64,000 bases of DNA. It comes from CAYOWQ01 sp964407695. Its GTDB lineage: Bacteria > Planctomycetota > Phycisphaerae > Phycisphaerales > SM1A02. The DNA lies in assembly GCA_964407695.1 (NCBI GenBank), contig CAYOWQ010000013.1, positions 57,150 through 121,149 on the forward strand, in the 5' to 3' direction. A program made the position numbers and the translations under genes. Below the pieces are notes generated by a model, which was not told the origin of the DNA, did no database searches, and saw nothing but the letters and a program-made list of their open reading frames with translations. Positions within the stretch are counted from its first letter, which is position 1, and each line of letters begins with the position of its first letter. This document shows, piece by piece, positions 16,750 through 25,106 of this stretch.

Positions 16750-17169
16750 TCACCGTGACGTCCGGGAAAAACCCTCAGCGGCTCGCTCCAGCCGAGTCGG
16801 CAGTGCATCGCTCACGATCGCAGCGCAGGAATTGCGTCGAGAATCCGCGTCCACGCCGTCCTTTCTCCCTTCCACGCCGTCTTTGAGCGGTTCCAGGCCC
16901 TCTTTTCTCCCCTCCACGCCGTCCTTTCTTCCTTCCATGCCCTCTTTTCTCCCTTCCACGCCGTCCTTTCTCCCTTCCACGCCGTCCTTTCTCCCTTCCA
17001 CGCCGTCCTTTCTCCCTTCCACGCCGTCTTTTCTTCCTTCAACGCCGTCTTTTCTTCCTTCAACGCCGTCCTTGAGCCGTTCCACGCCCACCTTCGGCAG
17101 GGCAAAGCCGGGTGAGAACCGCTCGCAGGCGTCTTTCGGACTTTCAGTTGCCGCAGAGCTCGGCGACAT
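16750..17169 (-). CDS. Heptad-repeat protein (GVEGRKD repeats), uncertain
   Basis: 139 residues from an ATG at 17169 (MSPSSAATESPKDACERFSP). Residues about 29-110 are a tandem array of seven-residue units with consensus G-V-E-G-R-K-D: eleven clear units and one degenerate, including GVERLKD, GMEGRKD and GLEPLKD. Charged heptads could form a coiled coil, though Gly at two positions weakens that. The gene would follow rsmE on the same strand with about 20 nt overlap. The opposite strand is also open (PSFLPST repeats), so coding is not proven. Strand choice rests on the Glu/Lys-rich composition and the sensible N-terminus. Confidence 0.35.
   Translation of the reverse strand: MSPSSAATESPKDACERFSPGFALPKVGVERLKDGVEGRKDGVEGRKDGVEGRKDGVEGRKDGVEGRKDGVEGRKEGMEGRKDGVEGRKEGLEPLKDGVEGRKDGVDADSRRNSCAAIVSDALPTRLERAAEGFSRTSR
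16852..17092. repeat. 21-bp minisatellite
   Basis: About eleven tandem copies of a 21-bp unit close to ACGCCGTCCTTTCTCCCTTC(C). Four adjacent copies in the middle are identical and the outer ones diverge, the usual sign of slippage or unequal exchange. The period is a multiple of three, so several frames stay open on both strands. Confidence 0.9.
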
Positions 17170-17189
17170 GAACCGCGGAGGGGTCTCGG

Positions 17190-17972
17190 TCAGGCAGGCG
17201 AAGTCTCTGTCTCCCAACCGGCGGCCCAGCCGGAAGCGAGGCTGACCGCGCTGATGGCTGCGGTTTCGATCCGCTGGATCCACGGGCCGAGGCTGACGGG
17301 CTGCGCGCCAAGCGCGATGAGAGCTGAGCGCTCCTCAAGGCTGACACCCCCTTCCGGCCCCACGATCAGGCGGAGTTCCCGCGCATGGTTCACGCGATCC
17401 CGAAGCGTGGTGATGGGATCACCCTCGGGATCGGCGAGGAGGATGGCGACACCTGCTGACGCAGCGCCTTGAATCGTGGCGAACTCGAGGCACGATTGCC
17501 CTTCGTGCAGTTGCGGCAATCGCGGCCGACGCGACTGCTTGCACGCCTCGATCAGGATGCGGTTCAGCCGTTCCTGTTTGCCCGGCTTCTCTGTCGGCTC
17601 GACGATGGAGCGCTCGAAGCGCAGGGGTGTGAGCTGATCGACGCCGATCTGGGTGGTCATGTCGAGCAACGTGCTCAGGCGGTCGCCCTTGGGCAGCGCA
17701 AAGCCGAGGTGGATCGAGGGAGCAGGCGCTGACGGCATGGGCAGCATCTCAACGATCTGCACGCGCGCTGACTTCTTTCCTCCGGGGGTTTCCACGAGCC
17801 GGGCCAGCGCGAGCGCATCCACACCGTTGAAGAGGGTGACCGGCTCGTGTCTGGCCTGTCGGCGGGCGAGCAGGTGTTGGGATTCCTCGCGACTCAGTTC
17901 AAGCGCATCGCCGGGGTGATGGTCCGCGGTGAGAGCGTCGAGATGGATCCATGATTGAGCCATGCTCATCAT
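17190..17972 (-). CDS. rsmE: 16S rRNA (uracil1498-N3)-methyltransferase
   Basis: 260 residues. RsmE methylates N3 of U1498 of 16S rRNA using AdoMet. Motifs of this SPOUT-family enzyme are present: FALPKGDRLSTLL, EACKQSRRPRLP, the knot motif LIVGPEGGVSLEE and the final LGPWIQRIETAAISAVSLAS (relatives have LG-x-RILR-x-ETA). The N-terminal PUA-like part begins WIHLDALTADH. The first ATG overlaps the rsmJ stop as ATGA; a second ATG at 17963 is also possible. Coupled to rsmJ upstream. Confidence 0.93.
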   Translation of the reverse strand: MMSMAQSWIHLDALTADHHPGDALELSREESQHLLARRQARHEPVTLFNGVDALALARLVETPGGKKSARVQIVEMLPMPSAPAPSIHLGFALPKGDRLSTLLDMTTQIGVDQLTPLRFERSIVEPTEKPGKQERLNRILIEACKQSRRPRLPQLHEGQSCLEFATIQGAASAGVAILLADPEGDPITTLRDRVNHARELRLIVGPEGGVSLEERSALIALGAQPVSLGPWIQRIETAAISAVSLASGWAAGWETETSPA

Positions 17973-18793
17973 CCTTGGCGCGGGCCGGGGATTCGGGGGG
18001 TTGGAGGAGTTCCGGGGGTTCCGGGGGTTCCGGGGGTTCCGGGGGTTCCGGGGGTCGGGGCGTAGAGATCGAAGCGGATGGATCGGCCGCGGATGGAGCC
18101 GGTGGGTTGTCGGCCGGGCGAGCCCAGCGCGGGGGCATCATCGCTGCGCTTCACCACGATGCGCTGATGGGCCAAGGAGCAGGCGATGTCGAGCAGCTCG
18201 GCGGAATCAGGATCGGGATCGAGGATGGCCTTGAGCGCCTGGATGTGCTTGGGAGGCAGGGCGGATTGTTTGCGCTTGGGCGGAAACATGGGGTCGATGA
18301 AGATGGCGTCGGCCCGCGGCAGCGTGGGCAGGAGCGTTCGGGCATCGCCGGGCAGCATCGTGAGCGTGCCTTTGAAGTGGTCCGCAAAACCTTCCCAGCG
18401 CTGGAGCCGGTCGAACGCATCAAGGGCCAGGGCCAGGGGAATGGGATGGCGCTCGATGGCCGTGAGCCTGTGGCCCGCTGCCGCGAGGCACACGGCGTCA
18501 AACCCCATGCCGAGGGTGGCGTCGATGATGGTGCCCTGGCTGCGGAAGGCTTTGAGCAAGGGATCGTCGGTGGGAAGCGGATGGCGAAGCAGTTCAACGT
18601 AGTCGAGGCTGAGCGGGCTGGGCAGCACGGTGGTGTCATTGTTGAGAAGCGTCAGCCGTCCCGCGCGGGCTTCGAGGCGAAAGCCTTCCGCCCGGATGGG
18701 AGATTCCGCCAGAAGCGTGAGAACCGGCAGGATCACCTGCGCACTGGGCAATGTTTGGATGGAATCGTCGATCTCGGCGGTGTGCGGGGCCAT
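17969..18793 (-). CDS. rsmJ: 16S rRNA (guanine1516-N2)-methyltransferase, RsmJ family
   Basis: 274 residues from the ATG at 18793; an ATG at 18832 would overlap the divergent cystathionine beta-synthase start and is less likely. Class I AdoMet fold with motif I IIDATLGMGFDAVCLAAAGH, acidic end of strand 2 TAIERHP, and the RsmJ-specific IFIDPMFPPKRKQSALPPK. This family methylates G1516 of 16S rRNA. The C-terminus is unusual: (TPG)n from a 9-bp microsatellite, followed by PRIPGPRQG. The stop overlaps the rsmE ATG by four bases, so the pair is translationally coupled. Confidence 0.85.
   Translation of the reverse strand: MAPHTAEIDDSIQTLPSAQVILPVLTLLAESPIRAEGFRLEARAGRLTLLNNDTTVLPSPLSLDYVELLRHPLPTDDPLLKAFRSQGTIIDATLGMGFDAVCLAAAGHRLTAIERHPIPLALALDAFDRLQRWEGFADHFKGTLTMLPGDARTLLPTLPRADAIFIDPMFPPKRKQSALPPKHIQALKAILDPDPDSAELLDIACSLAHQRIVVKRSDDAPALGSPGRQPTGSIRGRSIRFDLYAPTPGTPGTPGTPGTPGTPPTPRIPGPRQG
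17995..18060 (+). repeat. 9-bp G-tract tandem repeat, possible G-quadruplex
   Basis: Runs of five or six G separated by TTCC recur every 9 bp (five regular copies from 18014 to 18054, with further G-runs at each side). On the minus strand they code for the Thr-Pro-Gly tail of RsmJ. The G-rich strand is the template strand for rsmJ-rsmE. Confidence 0.8.
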
Positions 18794-18830
18794 GGCCGAC
18801 GCCACGCTAGCAGCACGATAGGATGCGTGC

Positions 18831-20294
18831 ATGGCAGCTCCTTCCCATAGTGCATCGACCCCCGTGTCCAACCCCGCTTCCTCCCGCTACCAGCCCGCCG
18901 GGCACCCGCTGGCGGGTGTCTATCACAACGTGCTGGAGATGGTGGGCAACACGCCCATGCTGGAGCTGAAGCAGCTCGACACCGGACCGTGCCAACTCTT
19001 CGTGAAGATGGAGTCGATGAACCCGGGCAACTCGATCAAGGACCGGATCGCCATCTCCATGATCGACGCCGCCGAGCGCGAGGGTGTCCTCAAGAAGGGC
19101 GGCACGATCATCGAAGCCACGGCGGGCAACACAGGCCTTGCACTGGCCCTTGTCGCCAGCCAGAGGGGCTATCGCTTGATCGTGGTGGTGCCCGACAAGA
19201 TGTCGGATGAGAAGATTTCCCACCTGCGCGCCATGGGGGCCGAAGTGGTGCTGACCCGAAGCGACGTTGAGAAGGGCCACCCGGAGTATTACCAGGACAT
19301 CGCCCAGGCCCTCGCCGCCAAAACGGCGAATTCCTTCTATGTAAACCAGTTCGGCAACGCCGCCAACCCCAAGGCTCACTATGAAACCACCGGGCCCGAG
19401 ATCTGGGCCCAGATGGAAGGCAAGATCGATGCCTTTGTGGCGGGCGTGGGCTCGGGCGGCACGGTGAGCGGCATCGGCAAGTATCTGAAGGAAAGGAATC
19501 CACAGGTTCAGATTGTGCTGGCTGATCCGGTGGGGTCGATTCTCGCGCCCCTGGTGAACGAAGGGAAGAAGGTGCAGCCGGGATCGTGGCTCGTGGAAGG
19601 AATCGGCGAGGACTTCGTGCCCGGCATTCTCGATCTCTCGCTGGTGGACACGGCGTATGCCATTTCCGACGGCGAAGCGTTCCACGAGGCCCGGGAACTG
19701 CTCAAGAAGGAAGGCATCCTCGCCGGTTCAAGCGTGGGTACGCTGCTGGGCGCTGCCCTTCGCTATTGCCGCGAGCAGAAGACGCCCAAGCGCGTGGTCA
19801 GCCTGATCTGTGACAACGGGGCGAAGTATCTCTCCAAGATGTTCAACGACTTCTGGATGATGGATAACGGCTTCATCGAGCGGCAGAGCTTCGGCGACCT
19901 CCGCGATCTGATCGCCCGCCGCCACCTGGAAAAGCAGGATTTCACCCTTTCGCCGCAGACGCCCATGGTGCAGGCGATTCGCCGCATGCGCATGTTCGGC
20001 ATTTCTCAGATGGCGGTTCTGGATGACCACGACAAGGTGGTCGGTATTCTCGATGAGTCGGATGTGCTGATTGCGTTGACCCAGTCCGGATCGGGCAACG
20101 GCGAAATCGGCCGCCGGCCGGTGCGCGATTTCATGACCAGCCGACTGGAAACCATTGCCCCATCGGCGAGCGTGAACGACCTGATGCCCATTTTCCGGGC
20201 GGATCGCGTGGCCATCGTGGCCGACGATACGCATTTCTATGGGCTGATCACCAAAATCGACCTGATCAACTACCTGCGTCAGAAAGTGCTGTGA
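18831..20294 (+). CDS. Cystathionine beta-synthase-type PLP enzyme with CBS pair
   Basis: 487 residues. PLP fold type II enzyme: Lys70 in NPGNSIKDR forms the Schiff base, EATAGNTG binds the substrate carboxylate and GVGSGGTVSG the phosphate. Residues about 355-487 are two CBS domains (MVQAIRRMRMFGISQMAVLD; MPIFRADRVAIVADDTHFYG). There is no N-terminal heme domain. The domain set matches bacterial cystathionine beta-synthases, which join serine and homocysteine; cysteine synthase activity is an alternative. With MetH in the same window, both fates of homocysteine are encoded. The gene is divergent from rsmJ with only 37 nt between starts. Confidence 0.85.
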   Translation: MAAPSHSASTPVSNPASSRYQPAGHPLAGVYHNVLEMVGNTPMLELKQLDTGPCQLFVKMESMNPGNSIKDRIAISMIDAAEREGVLKKGGTIIEATAGNTGLALALVASQRGYRLIVVVPDKMSDEKISHLRAMGAEVVLTRSDVEKGHPEYYQDIAQALAAKTANSFYVNQFGNAANPKAHYETTGPEIWAQMEGKIDAFVAGVGSGGTVSGIGKYLKERNPQVQIVLADPVGSILAPLVNEGKKVQPGSWLVEGIGEDFVPGILDLSLVDTAYAISDGEAFHEARELLKKEGILAGSSVGTLLGAALRYCREQKTPKRVVSLICDNGAKYLSKMFNDFWMMDNGFIERQSFGDLRDLIARRHLEKQDFTLSPQTPMVQAIRRMRMFGISQMAVLDDHDKVVGILDESDVLIALTQSGSGNGEIGRRPVRDFMTSRLETIAPSASVNDLMPIFRADRVAIVADDTHFYGLITKIDLINYLRQKVL

Positions 20295-20306
20295 TCCGGC
20301 TGGCGA

Positions 20307-21647
20307 TTACTGCGCATCACGCACGGGTTTGAGCGCTTCCTCTATCGCCAGCAGTGCATCAATGGTCGCCAGTTCGGGTCGGCCTTCCTCCCAGCGCGTA
20401 GCGGAGTTCTTCCAGGAACCGTCCGAAGCCTGCCGCGACACGATGGCGTCGATCAACTCCTCGCGCCAGTTATGGGAATTGTCCTGTTCATCCGCGATCT
20501 CATCCTGCTGGGCGGCACGCAAAGCCCGCGACATGGCGTTGTAGTAATAGAAGAGGCCCTGCTGGCCCATGCCGGGGTTTTCGTCGAACGTAAAGTGCTT
20601 GCGGATCCAGTCATAGGCAGCAACCACACGGGGATCATCCTTGGCAAGACCGGCATACAGCATCGACTTGAACCCGGCGTAGGTCATCGAGCCGTAACTG
20701 CGGAGGCTTCGCGGCGACCCCGCGGGCAGCTTCTCGCCCTTGCGACCCTCACCGGCCGCATCGGACGCCATCGATTCCCCACCGTTCACCGGGGTATATA
20801 CAAAGCCGCCGTCATTGGCTCCGGCCTGGGCCCAATCGGAGGTGTTGGTTAACTTGAGATTCTGGGTGCGGCTGAGAAATGCGACGGCCCGCTGCACCGC
20901 GGGCTCATCAGGGCTGACCCCGGCGTCGTAGAGCGCCTCCAGCATCATCTGGGTATTGGAGAGGTCAGGCCGGCCATGATGGCCATACCCCGCGCCGCCA
21001 TACCAGTCCTGCGTTGGCGACACACCCTCGGACTCATCCCATTGGGACTTTTTGAGCCAGACGATGGCTTCCCGGAGTTCGTCTTCGTAATGCGAATCCT
21101 CACTGGCCGCGAGTGCGGAGGCCACGAGAGAGGTGACGTAGTTGGCGATATCGCCCGAGGGATCGAAGGACCCGTCCTCGGCATGGGCGAGCATGATGTA
21201 TTGAAACGCAGTCTCAACCACGGAGTCGCTGCGAAGATCCTGCGGGGCCTGGAGGAAAGCTCGCACACCCATGGCGGTCACGGCCACCGACATTGGAATC
21301 GGCTTGTCGGGTGCATCGGTGACGGTGGTCGGAGCGGCATGGAGCCAGGCGCCGTTGGACCCCTGAACCGAACGCAGAAACGCCAGTCCCTTCTTCAGGG
21401 CTTCATGCGCTTTGGTCCAATGAACATCCGAGACCGGAACCTGCTCTGGAGAGGTGGCCACCCGATGCGAAGGGGCCAGGGGACGCACAATCGGTCCGGG
21501 GATCGGCGCTGGTTCGAGCGACTTGATCTTTTCGTGATCGATCCGGGGATCGAGCGTGTCGGCCTGCGTGGTCGAATTCGGCGAAGGCGGCGTTGAGTGG
21601 TCCTGAACCAACAGGCAGGCGGCGAGCAGCGCAGTGCAGGCAAACAT
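20307..21647 (-). CDS. Secreted alpha/alpha-toroid (prenyltransferase/squalene-oxidase repeat) protein
   Basis: 446 residues with AAGGAG upstream of the ATG. Signal peptide MFACTALLAACLLVQDHS, possibly a lipoprotein signal (LLAAC). After a Pro-rich linker there are repeats with the squalene-cyclase-like pattern: ALAFLRSVQGSNGAW, YIMLAHAEDGSFDPSGD, AIVWLKKSQWDESEG, ALYDAGVSPDEPAVQRAVAF, IVSRQASDGSWKN. This toroid fold is frequent in planctomycete exported proteins of unknown role. It lacks the DxDD cyclase motif, so true cyclase activity is unlikely. The end lies 12 nt from the convergent cystathionine beta-synthase gene. Confidence 0.7.
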   Translation of the reverse strand: MFACTALLAACLLVQDHSTPPSPNSTTQADTLDPRIDHEKIKSLEPAPIPGPIVRPLAPSHRVATSPEQVPVSDVHWTKAHEALKKGLAFLRSVQGSNGAWLHAAPTTVTDAPDKPIPMSVAVTAMGVRAFLQAPQDLRSDSVVETAFQYIMLAHAEDGSFDPSGDIANYVTSLVASALAASEDSHYEDELREAIVWLKKSQWDESEGVSPTQDWYGGAGYGHHGRPDLSNTQMMLEALYDAGVSPDEPAVQRAVAFLSRTQNLKLTNTSDWAQAGANDGGFVYTPVNGGESMASDAAGEGRKGEKLPAGSPRSLRSYGSMTYAGFKSMLYAGLAKDDPRVVAAYDWIRKHFTFDENPGMGQQGLFYYYNAMSRALRAAQQDEIADEQDNSHNWREELIDAIVSRQASDGSWKNSATRWEEGRPELATIDALLAIEEALKPVRDAQ

Positions 21648-21803
21648 CTTGAATCTCCTTGGAGCGGCCGTTCCGGACGATCAGCGCGGGGTATTATCGT
21701 CCCCTCGGACCCGGAGTCCACCCGAACGTCCACCCCCAAGTCGAGCTGGATATTGGATCGAAGCCCGAACAGGACCGATGTTGGAACGGTACTTGAACTG
21801 CTC

Positions 21804-23072
21804 ATGAGCCCCACCCCCGCGAAATCCAAGACGCTGCCAATCCTGCTGAGCGGGGGCTATAACTGCTCGAATCGCGGCGATTGGGCCCTGTGCTCTGCAG
21901 CCCTGGAATCACTGGAACGAAGCCGACTCCCCCACCACACGCTGGTGCAGCTCTTTGCGCCGATCGAAGATCCACCGGTCGAGGATCAATTCGAAACAGC
22001 CGTCGTCATGTCGAGGCGGGAACAGCTCTGGCATCGCCTCGGAAGTCTCGGATCGTATCGGCGATATCTCGCGCTTCAGCGGAAGTCCATTCTCCGACAT
22101 CTGCGGGAGACAAAGGACCACTTCCGCCGCGTCGCCCCCGGGCAGCAACCCATTCTCTGGTTCACCGGAGGCGGATACATGAATGATGTCGCCTCCCACG
22201 GCCGGTTCTCAACCCGAATGGGCCTTCTGGCGCACGACGAAGGGTACCGAATCGTGCTGACGGGACAGACCATCGGGCCGTTTCGCGACAGCGCTTTCGA
22301 AAACGATCTCCGGGCACTGCTGCAGGTCGCGGACTGGATCGGCGTGCGAGATGATGCGTCATTGGAGCGCGTCCGTGCGATCGACGGCCTGAATGTCGCG
22401 CCCGTTCGCACTCACGACAACGTCTTCGACATGGCTCCAATCAGCTGGAGCCGCAGGCAGCTACAGGAAAGCCTTGCAAGGTTGCATGTGCGGCTTCCCG
22501 AGCGTTGGGTGCTCATGACGTTTCATCAGCAGAACTCAACCACGATCGCACCGAATGCCCGCTCCATCGGGGAGGCGTGCCGCGAGCTTCAGGGTGCGGG
22601 GGTTCCGGTCGTGGTGACAAGTTTCTGGGGATATGAGCATGCCGCCGATCCGGCCGTGGCTTCAGCCGTCAGGAATGCCGGGGCTACCTGGATAGATCAT
22701 CGCGTGAATACACCCGAGTTGCGGGCGTTGGCAGCACAATCGGAGTTGATGGTGTCCACACGCCTTCATGGCCTGATCTTCGCCTACGCGGCGGGTGTTC
22801 CCGGCGTGTGCCTGTATGCGGGCCAGTATTATCGCGACAAGGCGTTGGGATTGGCGACCGACTGGGGACAGGATCGCTGGGCGATCGATACCTCCACCGA
22901 CTATGAGCGTCTGCCCGAGTTGGTTCTTTGCGCTTGGCAGCAAAGGGATGAGATGGTCAAAGCCCTGAAGCAACATGCCGATCCGCACCTTGGGAAGCTT
23001 GATCCTGTCTTCCAGCAATTCCAGGAATGGTCCAATTCGGACTTGCCGTATCCAGTCGGTGTCACCACCTAG
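21804..23072 (+). CDS. Polysaccharide pyruvyl transferase family protein
   Basis: 422 residues from the ATG at 21804. The open frame runs 69 codons upstream, but that part is Arg/Ser-rich and crosses the promoter of the divergent toroid gene. Family features: N-terminal GGYNCSNRGDWALCSAAL, central FTGGGYMNDV and LTGQTIGPF, and C-terminal MVSTRLHGLIFAYAAGVPGV, as in CsaB/WcaK-type ketal pyruvyl transferases that decorate cell-surface sugars. It stops 3 nt before a glycosyltransferase gene, so the two are probably cotranslated. It opens the glycan cluster. Confidence 0.85.
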   Translation: MSPTPAKSKTLPILLSGGYNCSNRGDWALCSAALESLERSRLPHHTLVQLFAPIEDPPVEDQFETAVVMSRREQLWHRLGSLGSYRRYLALQRKSILRHLRETKDHFRRVAPGQQPILWFTGGGYMNDVASHGRFSTRMGLLAHDEGYRIVLTGQTIGPFRDSAFENDLRALLQVADWIGVRDDASLERVRAIDGLNVAPVRTHDNVFDMAPISWSRRQLQESLARLHVRLPERWVLMTFHQQNSTTIAPNARSIGEACRELQGAGVPVVVTSFWGYEHAADPAVASAVRNAGATWIDHRVNTPELRALAAQSELMVSTRLHGLIFAYAAGVPGVCLYAGQYYRDKALGLATDWGQDRWAIDTSTDYERLPELVLCAWQQRDEMVKALKQHADPHLGKLDPVFQQFQEWSNSDLPYPVGVTT

Positions 23073-23075
23073 ACC

Positions 23076-24125
23076 ATGAGCACTGACCGCCCCCTGAAGA
23101 TCGGCTTCATGCTTCCGTCAAACTACTCCCTGGCGGGTCCGGGCAACGGCGTGCGCGCCCAGGCGGTCTATCAGGCCAATGCCCTGGAGCGATTGGGCCA
23201 CGAGGTCTCTCGACTGGAACCCTGGACCTTCAATCCCAACATCCCACAGTTGGATGTCGTTCAGTTCTTCCTTGGCGGGTACGCAAACTACACGATCGAG
23301 GTCAACCGACCGCATCCGGTGAAGATGCTTGTCTTCGCCCCGATCATTGACAGCAACGAGCCGATGTGGCGGTATCGGCTCGCGGCGATGGTCGGCGCTG
23401 TGACCCACAAGGTGAACACCGCCCCGGCGGTCATGCGGGATCAGGCGCTGAATTCCAACCTCGTTATCTGCCGGTCATCTCACGAACGGGAGCGAGTCAT
23501 TCGCGGCCTCGGCGTTGATCCGAGCAAGGTCGGCATCGAGATCGTCTTGAACGGTGTTGATCTTCCCGCCCAGTCGGACCCGGGACTCGCCCGAAGCACG
23601 CTGCAACTCCCCGGCGAATTCGCCCTGCATGTAAGCCAGTACACCCAGAGACGAAAGAACGTCCTGCGGCTGATCGAGGCGGTCGGTCCGACCGGCATCC
23701 CGCTGGTGATTGCCGGCTATGCGCCACCAGGTCCCGATCTCGAACGCGTTCGAGCCGCCAGCAAGCGCTATCCCACGATTCAACTCCTCGGTGCGCTCGA
23801 CCGCAACGTGCTTGATTCCCTCTATGCGGCCTGCAAGGTGTTCTGCCTGCCGAGCGTCCATGAAGGAACCGGTCTGGTCGCCCTCGAAGCGGCCTCGCAC
23901 GGCGCCCGGGTCGTCATCACGCAACACGGCGGACCGCCTGACTACTTTCTTGACATGGCGGAATACGTGAATCCCGACCATGTCGACGACATCAGACATG
24001 CTGTCGTCAGGGCGTGGGAAGCGCCGGATTCAACTCGGCTCAAGGACCATGTCCTTCAGAATCTGACTTGGGAGCATTCCGCCGAAGCTCTGGCCGCAGC
24101 CTATCGTCGTCACGCCCCGAGTTGA
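23076..24125 (+). CDS. Glycosyltransferase, GT4-type
   Basis: 349 residues with a GT-B fold. The N-terminal domain has SNYSLAGPGNGVRAQAVYQA, a glycine-rich loop after the first strand. The C-terminal domain has LHVSQYTQRRKNVLRLIEAV and the E-x7-E-type nucleotide-sugar motif VFCLPSVHEGTGLVALEAAS. Such retaining transferases add sugars from nucleotide donors to glycans or lipids in the cytoplasm. It is tightly linked to the pyruvyl transferase gene. Confidence 0.85.
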   Translation: MSTDRPLKIGFMLPSNYSLAGPGNGVRAQAVYQANALERLGHEVSRLEPWTFNPNIPQLDVVQFFLGGYANYTIEVNRPHPVKMLVFAPIIDSNEPMWRYRLAAMVGAVTHKVNTAPAVMRDQALNSNLVICRSSHERERVIRGLGVDPSKVGIEIVLNGVDLPAQSDPGLARSTLQLPGEFALHVSQYTQRRKNVLRLIEAVGPTGIPLVIAGYAPPGPDLERVRAASKRYPTIQLLGALDRNVLDSLYAACKVFCLPSVHEGTGLVALEAASHGARVVITQHGGPPDYFLDMAEYVNPDHVDDIRHAVVRAWEAPDSTRLKDHVLQNLTWEHSAEALAAAYRRHAPS

Positions 24126-24128
24126 ACC

Positions 24129-24356
24129 ATGCAATGCAATATTGACGCAAAGGGAAAGGCAGTCCGCCTGATCATGGGCTCCATGGGTGCGTTGATAGGT
24201 CTTGCCCTGTTGCTCATCTACTTCACCGCCCTTGCTGAAGGTCGGTGGACGATGATCGCCGGCATCATCGCGATCGTGATCGGCGGATTCGGGATCTTCG
24301 AAGGTGCTGCCGGCTGGTGCGCGGTGCGCGCGATGGGCATGAAAACCCGACTCTGA
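24129..24356 (+). CDS. DUF2892-like small membrane protein
   Basis: 75 residues, MQCNIDAKGKAVRLIMGSMG followed by two hydrophobic segments (about 17-35 and 41-58). The start N-x-D-x-x-x-R and the paired helices match the DUF2892/YgaP-type inner membrane family. It begins 3 nt after the glycosyltransferase stop, so it is probably in the same transcript. Function unknown. Confidence 0.7.
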   Translation: MQCNIDAKGKAVRLIMGSMGALIGLALLLIYFTALAEGRWTMIAGIIAIVIGGFGIFEGAAGWCAVRAMGMKTRL

Positions 24357-24359
24357 GAG

Positions 24360-25043
24360 TTACAGCCGGTAGGTATCGATCAAGGCCTTGACGTCATAGG
24401 GCCGCGGAATGTTGTACACCTCGATCTCGATGGATGTGCGGTGCGGATCCGAGCCGGGTTCGCCGCCCTGACCAGCCGTATCGAGGCCGATGTAGCCGAC
24501 ATTGAGAATCCGGTCCAGCGGTCCCTGCTTGATGACCACGTTGGTCACGTGGCGATGCAGCACCTCAGAAGTCTCACGCATCACGATGCCCTGCTGACGA
24601 ATCGTTCGTTTGTTTGTGACCGTCAGCTTCACCCAGCGGTGCGGAGCCAGCCACCAGACGAGCCACCATAACACCCCCGCAGCGAAGATTACGAGTCCGC
24701 CGATCGATAGCCATGCGGCCACCATGGTCAATGCGCTCAGGACCGACAGCGTCAGGCCGCTGAGGATGACCAGAGCCATCAGGCTGTACCAGAACGGATG
24801 GGCGCGAAACATCGCCTGACGAACCACCGCCACGGTGTGCTCGACATCATCGCCAGCGCCCTTCGAGGCCGGCGCGGGGGCCGCTGTGGGAATCGGGCCC
24901 TCATCAATTCGACGCTCAGTCCGGCGAGGAGGCACCCGGTTGATGTCGCCGCACTTGGGACAGGCCACCCGATCACCGGCATCGTCGGCAACTTCAAAGG
25001 CGTGATCGCAACGATCGCACGTTATGGAGATCATGGTCTTCAC
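24360..25043 (-). CDS. Membrane protein with zinc ribbon and bacterial PH domain
   Basis: 227 residues from a GTG; an ATG at 25034 is an alternative. N-terminal zinc ribbon CDRCDHAFEVADDAGDRVAC then PKCG (C-x2-C...C-x2-C). After a linker come two membrane segments (about 85-130), then a bacterial PH-like (DUF304/bPH2) domain: LTVTNKRTIRQQGIVMRETS, LNVGYIGLDTAG. Such proteins are membrane-bound with an unknown role. It converges with the DUF2892 gene with a 3-nt gap. Confidence 0.75.
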   Translation of the reverse strand: MKTMISITCDRCDHAFEVADDAGDRVACPKCGDINRVPPRRTERRIDEGPIPTAAPAPASKGAGDDVEHTVAVVRQAMFRAHPFWYSLMALVILSGLTLSVLSALTMVAAWLSIGGLVIFAAGVLWWLVWWLAPHRWVKLTVTNKRTIRQQGIVMRETSEVLHRHVTNVVIKQGPLDRILNVGYIGLDTAGQGGEPGSDPHRTSIEIEVYNIPRPYDVKALIDTYRL

Positions 25044-25106
25044 TCAAGATTGATAGGAACTCGCACCCTGACGTTTCGACAGCCTACCGCGCGCAGTGCA
25101 TTTCGG

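Noticed and set aside
16832..17245. Rightward PSFLPST repeat frame as the coding strand
   Set aside because: Not excluded, but its Pro/Ser/Phe/Leu repeat has no sensible N-terminus; the leftward frame has a better one. Kept as a finding and not as a gene.
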